A stretch of DNA of 17,070 nt from NCBI GenBank assembly GCA_964393115.1, contig CAYMST010000088.1:1-17070 (forward strand), in the 5' to 3' direction. A program made the translations under genes and the position numbers. The notes under the pieces were generated by a model. It was not told the origin of the DNA. It was given only the letters and a program-made list of their open reading frames with translations, and did not search any database. The DNA is from CAYMST01 sp964393115 (GTDB lineage Bacteria > Bacteroidota > Bacteroidia > Cytophagales > Cyclobacteriaceae). Positions 16,089 through 17,070 of this stretch are shown here, piece after piece. Positions within the stretch are counted from its first letter, which is position 1. The number at the start of each line of letters is the position of its first letter.

Positions 16089-16110
16089 TTCAAACCAACT
16101 TGATTGTGTG
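16089..16110 (-). repeat. 22-nt intergenic repeat, copy 2
   Basis: TTCAAACCAACTTGATTGTGTG, here written as two parts TTCAAACCAACT and TGATTGTGTG, matches copy 1 (13921-13942) at 21 of 22 positions. It lies 26 bp downstream of the thioesterase stop and 168 bp upstream of the photolyase start. Confidence 0.5.
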
Positions 16111-16136
16111 ATCATCTCATGGTTTTCATATAAATA

Positions 16137-16610
16137 TCATAGCTTCTTTTTGTCAGGGATCCAATCAAAGTCAATCGATCTTGGCAACCTTAAAATCAAT
16201 GAGTTGAGCTCCTGGGGAGGAGCAGCTACTTTTCTTTTTATCAAGTCGAGCCAAGCCCCATCTACTGTCACTGATGCGGCATGAGAACCCTCAGCATTAT
16301 ACACCTTATGTAAAATGGAAAATTTACTCCCATCACGACGTACTTTCAATAGTTGAAAGTCAACTTCTATCATTTCATTCAGTCTAATTTCTTTGTAAAA
16401 CAGCGTTTCTTCGCGAAATAGAACAGGGCCAATTCCCTTTTTCATAAGTTTATTAAAGGACAAACCGTAATCGGAAAAAATCTGAACCCTCACCTGCGCG
16501 GCGTAGTCGTTGTACGCGGAATGACGCATGTGACCGTTAGGATCCATATTTGCCCAAATAGTTTGAAATTTCATTCGATATTCTTCATTCGTGGCTTTGT
16601 TCTCTTCCAT
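16137..16610 (-). CDS. Hotdog-fold acyl-CoA thioesterase (4HBT-like)
   Basis: A short hotdog domain of 157 residues. Near the start is IWANMDPNGHMRHSAYNDYAAQVR, which fits the D-x-x-G-H-[VM]-x-x-x-x-Y pattern of YbgC/4HBT thioesterases (Asp23, Gly26, His27). Next come the beta strands EIRLNEMIEVDFQLL and FSILHKVYNAEGSHAASV, typical of the fold. It should hydrolyse acyl-CoA or a similar thioester in the cytoplasm; the chain length is unknown. I use the ATG at 16610. A longer frame to 16691 would add 27 basic, hydrophobic residues that are not part of the fold and would run up to the divergent gene. It stands alone, divergent from the truncated membrane protein. Confidence 0.87.
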   Translation of the reverse strand: MEENKATNEEYRMKFQTIWANMDPNGHMRHSAYNDYAAQVRVQIFSDYGLSFNKLMKKGIGPVLFREETLFYKEIRLNEMIEVDFQLLKVRRDGSKFSILHKVYNAEGSHAASVTVDGAWLDLIKRKVAAPPQELNSLILRLPRSIDFDWIPDKKKL

Positions 16611-16640
16611 AATTTTCAATTTTTTGCCGCTAATCGATAT

Positions 16641-16674
16641 TTGTGTTAATTTTTTTAGAAATTTGATAGGTTTG
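16641..16674 (+). promoter_or_regulatory. Promoter of the truncated membrane-protein gene
   Basis: TAGGTTTG (16667-16674) is a perfect match to the -7 consensus TAnnTTTG. TTG at 16641-16643 lies 23 nt upstream, slightly long for the -33 box. Transcription would start near 16681, leaving a leader of about 22 nt before the ATG at 16703. Confidence 0.5.
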
Positions 16675-16688
16675 AATCGAAACAGTAA

Positions 16689-16717
16689 CAAAGCTAAAGC
16701 CCATGGCAGAAAAACAA
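16689..16717 (-). promoter_or_regulatory. Promoter of the thioesterase gene
   Basis: On the minus strand TAGCTTTG (16696-16689) perfectly matches TAnnTTTG, with TTG (16717-16715) 18 nt upstream. The leader would be about 70 nt. It overlaps the start of the divergent gene and lies back-to-back with that gene's promoter. Confidence 0.4.
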
Positions 16718-17070
16718 GGTTTAAATAGACCTTCAGGAAAACCAGTAAGGCGAATTGTACGCAAAAAATATGAAGATCATCTCATTGTATGGTTGGATAG
16801 ATTTATAAAAATTCTCGGATATACCTTAGTCTCTGTTTTTCTCGCCGGTCTTATTGCCCACTTTTATAATGCTGGAGGCATTAGTCGCGGATGGCATCAA
16901 ATTATGTTTATGGGCAAATTCTATAAGTCTGACGAAGACATGAAGGATTTGGTATTTAGGTCTTATCAAGAACTTGAAGCAGAGTTTAATATGCTGAACT
17001 CCTTAGACGAATATCACCGTGATTCCTTATACACTACTATCCATGATATTTTTGGTCGTTACCTAGACCC
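16703..17070 (+). CDS. Single-pass membrane protein, 3' end cut off by the window
   Basis: The frame is open from the ATG at 16703 to the last base (122 complete codons) with no stop. The first 35 residues are basic and cytoplasmic (KPVRRIVRKK). One membrane helix follows (about 36-54: ILGYTLVSVFLAGLIAHFY), then a charged, acidic region that continues past the edge (YKSDEDMKDLVFRSYQELEAEFNML). No family is recognised; the pattern is that of a membrane-anchored protein with a periplasmic domain. Perfect promoter match upstream. Confidence 0.75.
   Translation, partial: MAEKQGLNRPSGKPVRRIVRKKYEDHLIVWLDRFIKILGYTLVSVFLAGLIAHFYNAGGISRGWHQIMFMGKFYKSDEDMKDLVFRSYQELEAEFNMLNSLDEYHRDSLYTTIHDIFGRYLD

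Noticed and set aside
16611..16691. Upstream extension of the thioesterase gene
   Set aside because: The extra 27 residues are basic and hydrophobic, not part of the fold, and lie in the promoter region of the divergent gene.

Overview
The window looks like chromosomal DNA from a Bacteroidota bacterium, most likely a marine member of the Cytophagales. The evidence is a TonB-dependent receptor with an N-terminal carboxypeptidase-regulatory-like domain, a secreted protein with a type IX secretion (T9SS) type A C-terminal sorting domain, AT-rich DNA, few Shine-Dalgarno sequences, and several upstream sites that fit the Bacteroidota promoter TTG-N19..23-TAnnTTTG. I cannot name a genus. A run of ten N at 2795-2804 marks a scaffold join, so the two sides may not be true neighbours.

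Layout. 1-512: a small basic hypothetical gene on the plus strand that ends in a perfect 12-bp hairpin. 521-2472 (minus): a 584-residue DUF3863/DUF3864-like beta/alpha-barrel protein followed by a small zinc-ribbon protein. 2473-3085: AT-rich intergenic DNA with the N gap, an open frame running into the gap, and three helically phased CGTAAAAA repeats. 3086-7556 (plus): a TonB-dependent receptor and an SGNH-hydrolase-like lipoprotein, two genes 7 bp apart, closed by a bidirectional terminator shared with a minus-strand tRNA(CAT). 7786-9707 (plus): a YihX-like HAD phosphatase with a TTG start, overlapping a site-2 protease-type M50 metallopeptidase by 4 bp. A strong bidirectional terminator separates these from a tight minus-strand operon at 9769-12792: three-PASTA membrane protein, T9SS-secreted protein, single-domain rhodanese. 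13051-13719 (minus): an exported LPP20-like protein. 13720-14622: about 900 bp without a convincing gene but rich in dyads, ending in a candidate small RNA. 14623-15921 (minus): a class I photolyase with a GTG start. 16137-16610 (minus): a hotdog-fold thioesterase, divergent from a truncated membrane protein at the right edge (16703-17070).

Most genes are ordinary housekeeping or envelope functions and I see no defence system, CRISPR array, integrase or transposase. The receptor and lipoprotein pair is probably an outer-membrane uptake and hydrolysis unit. The PASTA, T9SS and rhodanese genes are co-transcribed without an obvious shared pathway. The best candidates for something undescribed are non-coding: a roughly 75-nt RNA at 14551-14628 with a matching promoter, a 5' hairpin and a terminator; a nested inverted repeat upstream of the photolyase; a 22-nt repeat shared by two intergenic regions; and a perfect palindrome just ahead of a short signal-peptide-like reading frame.
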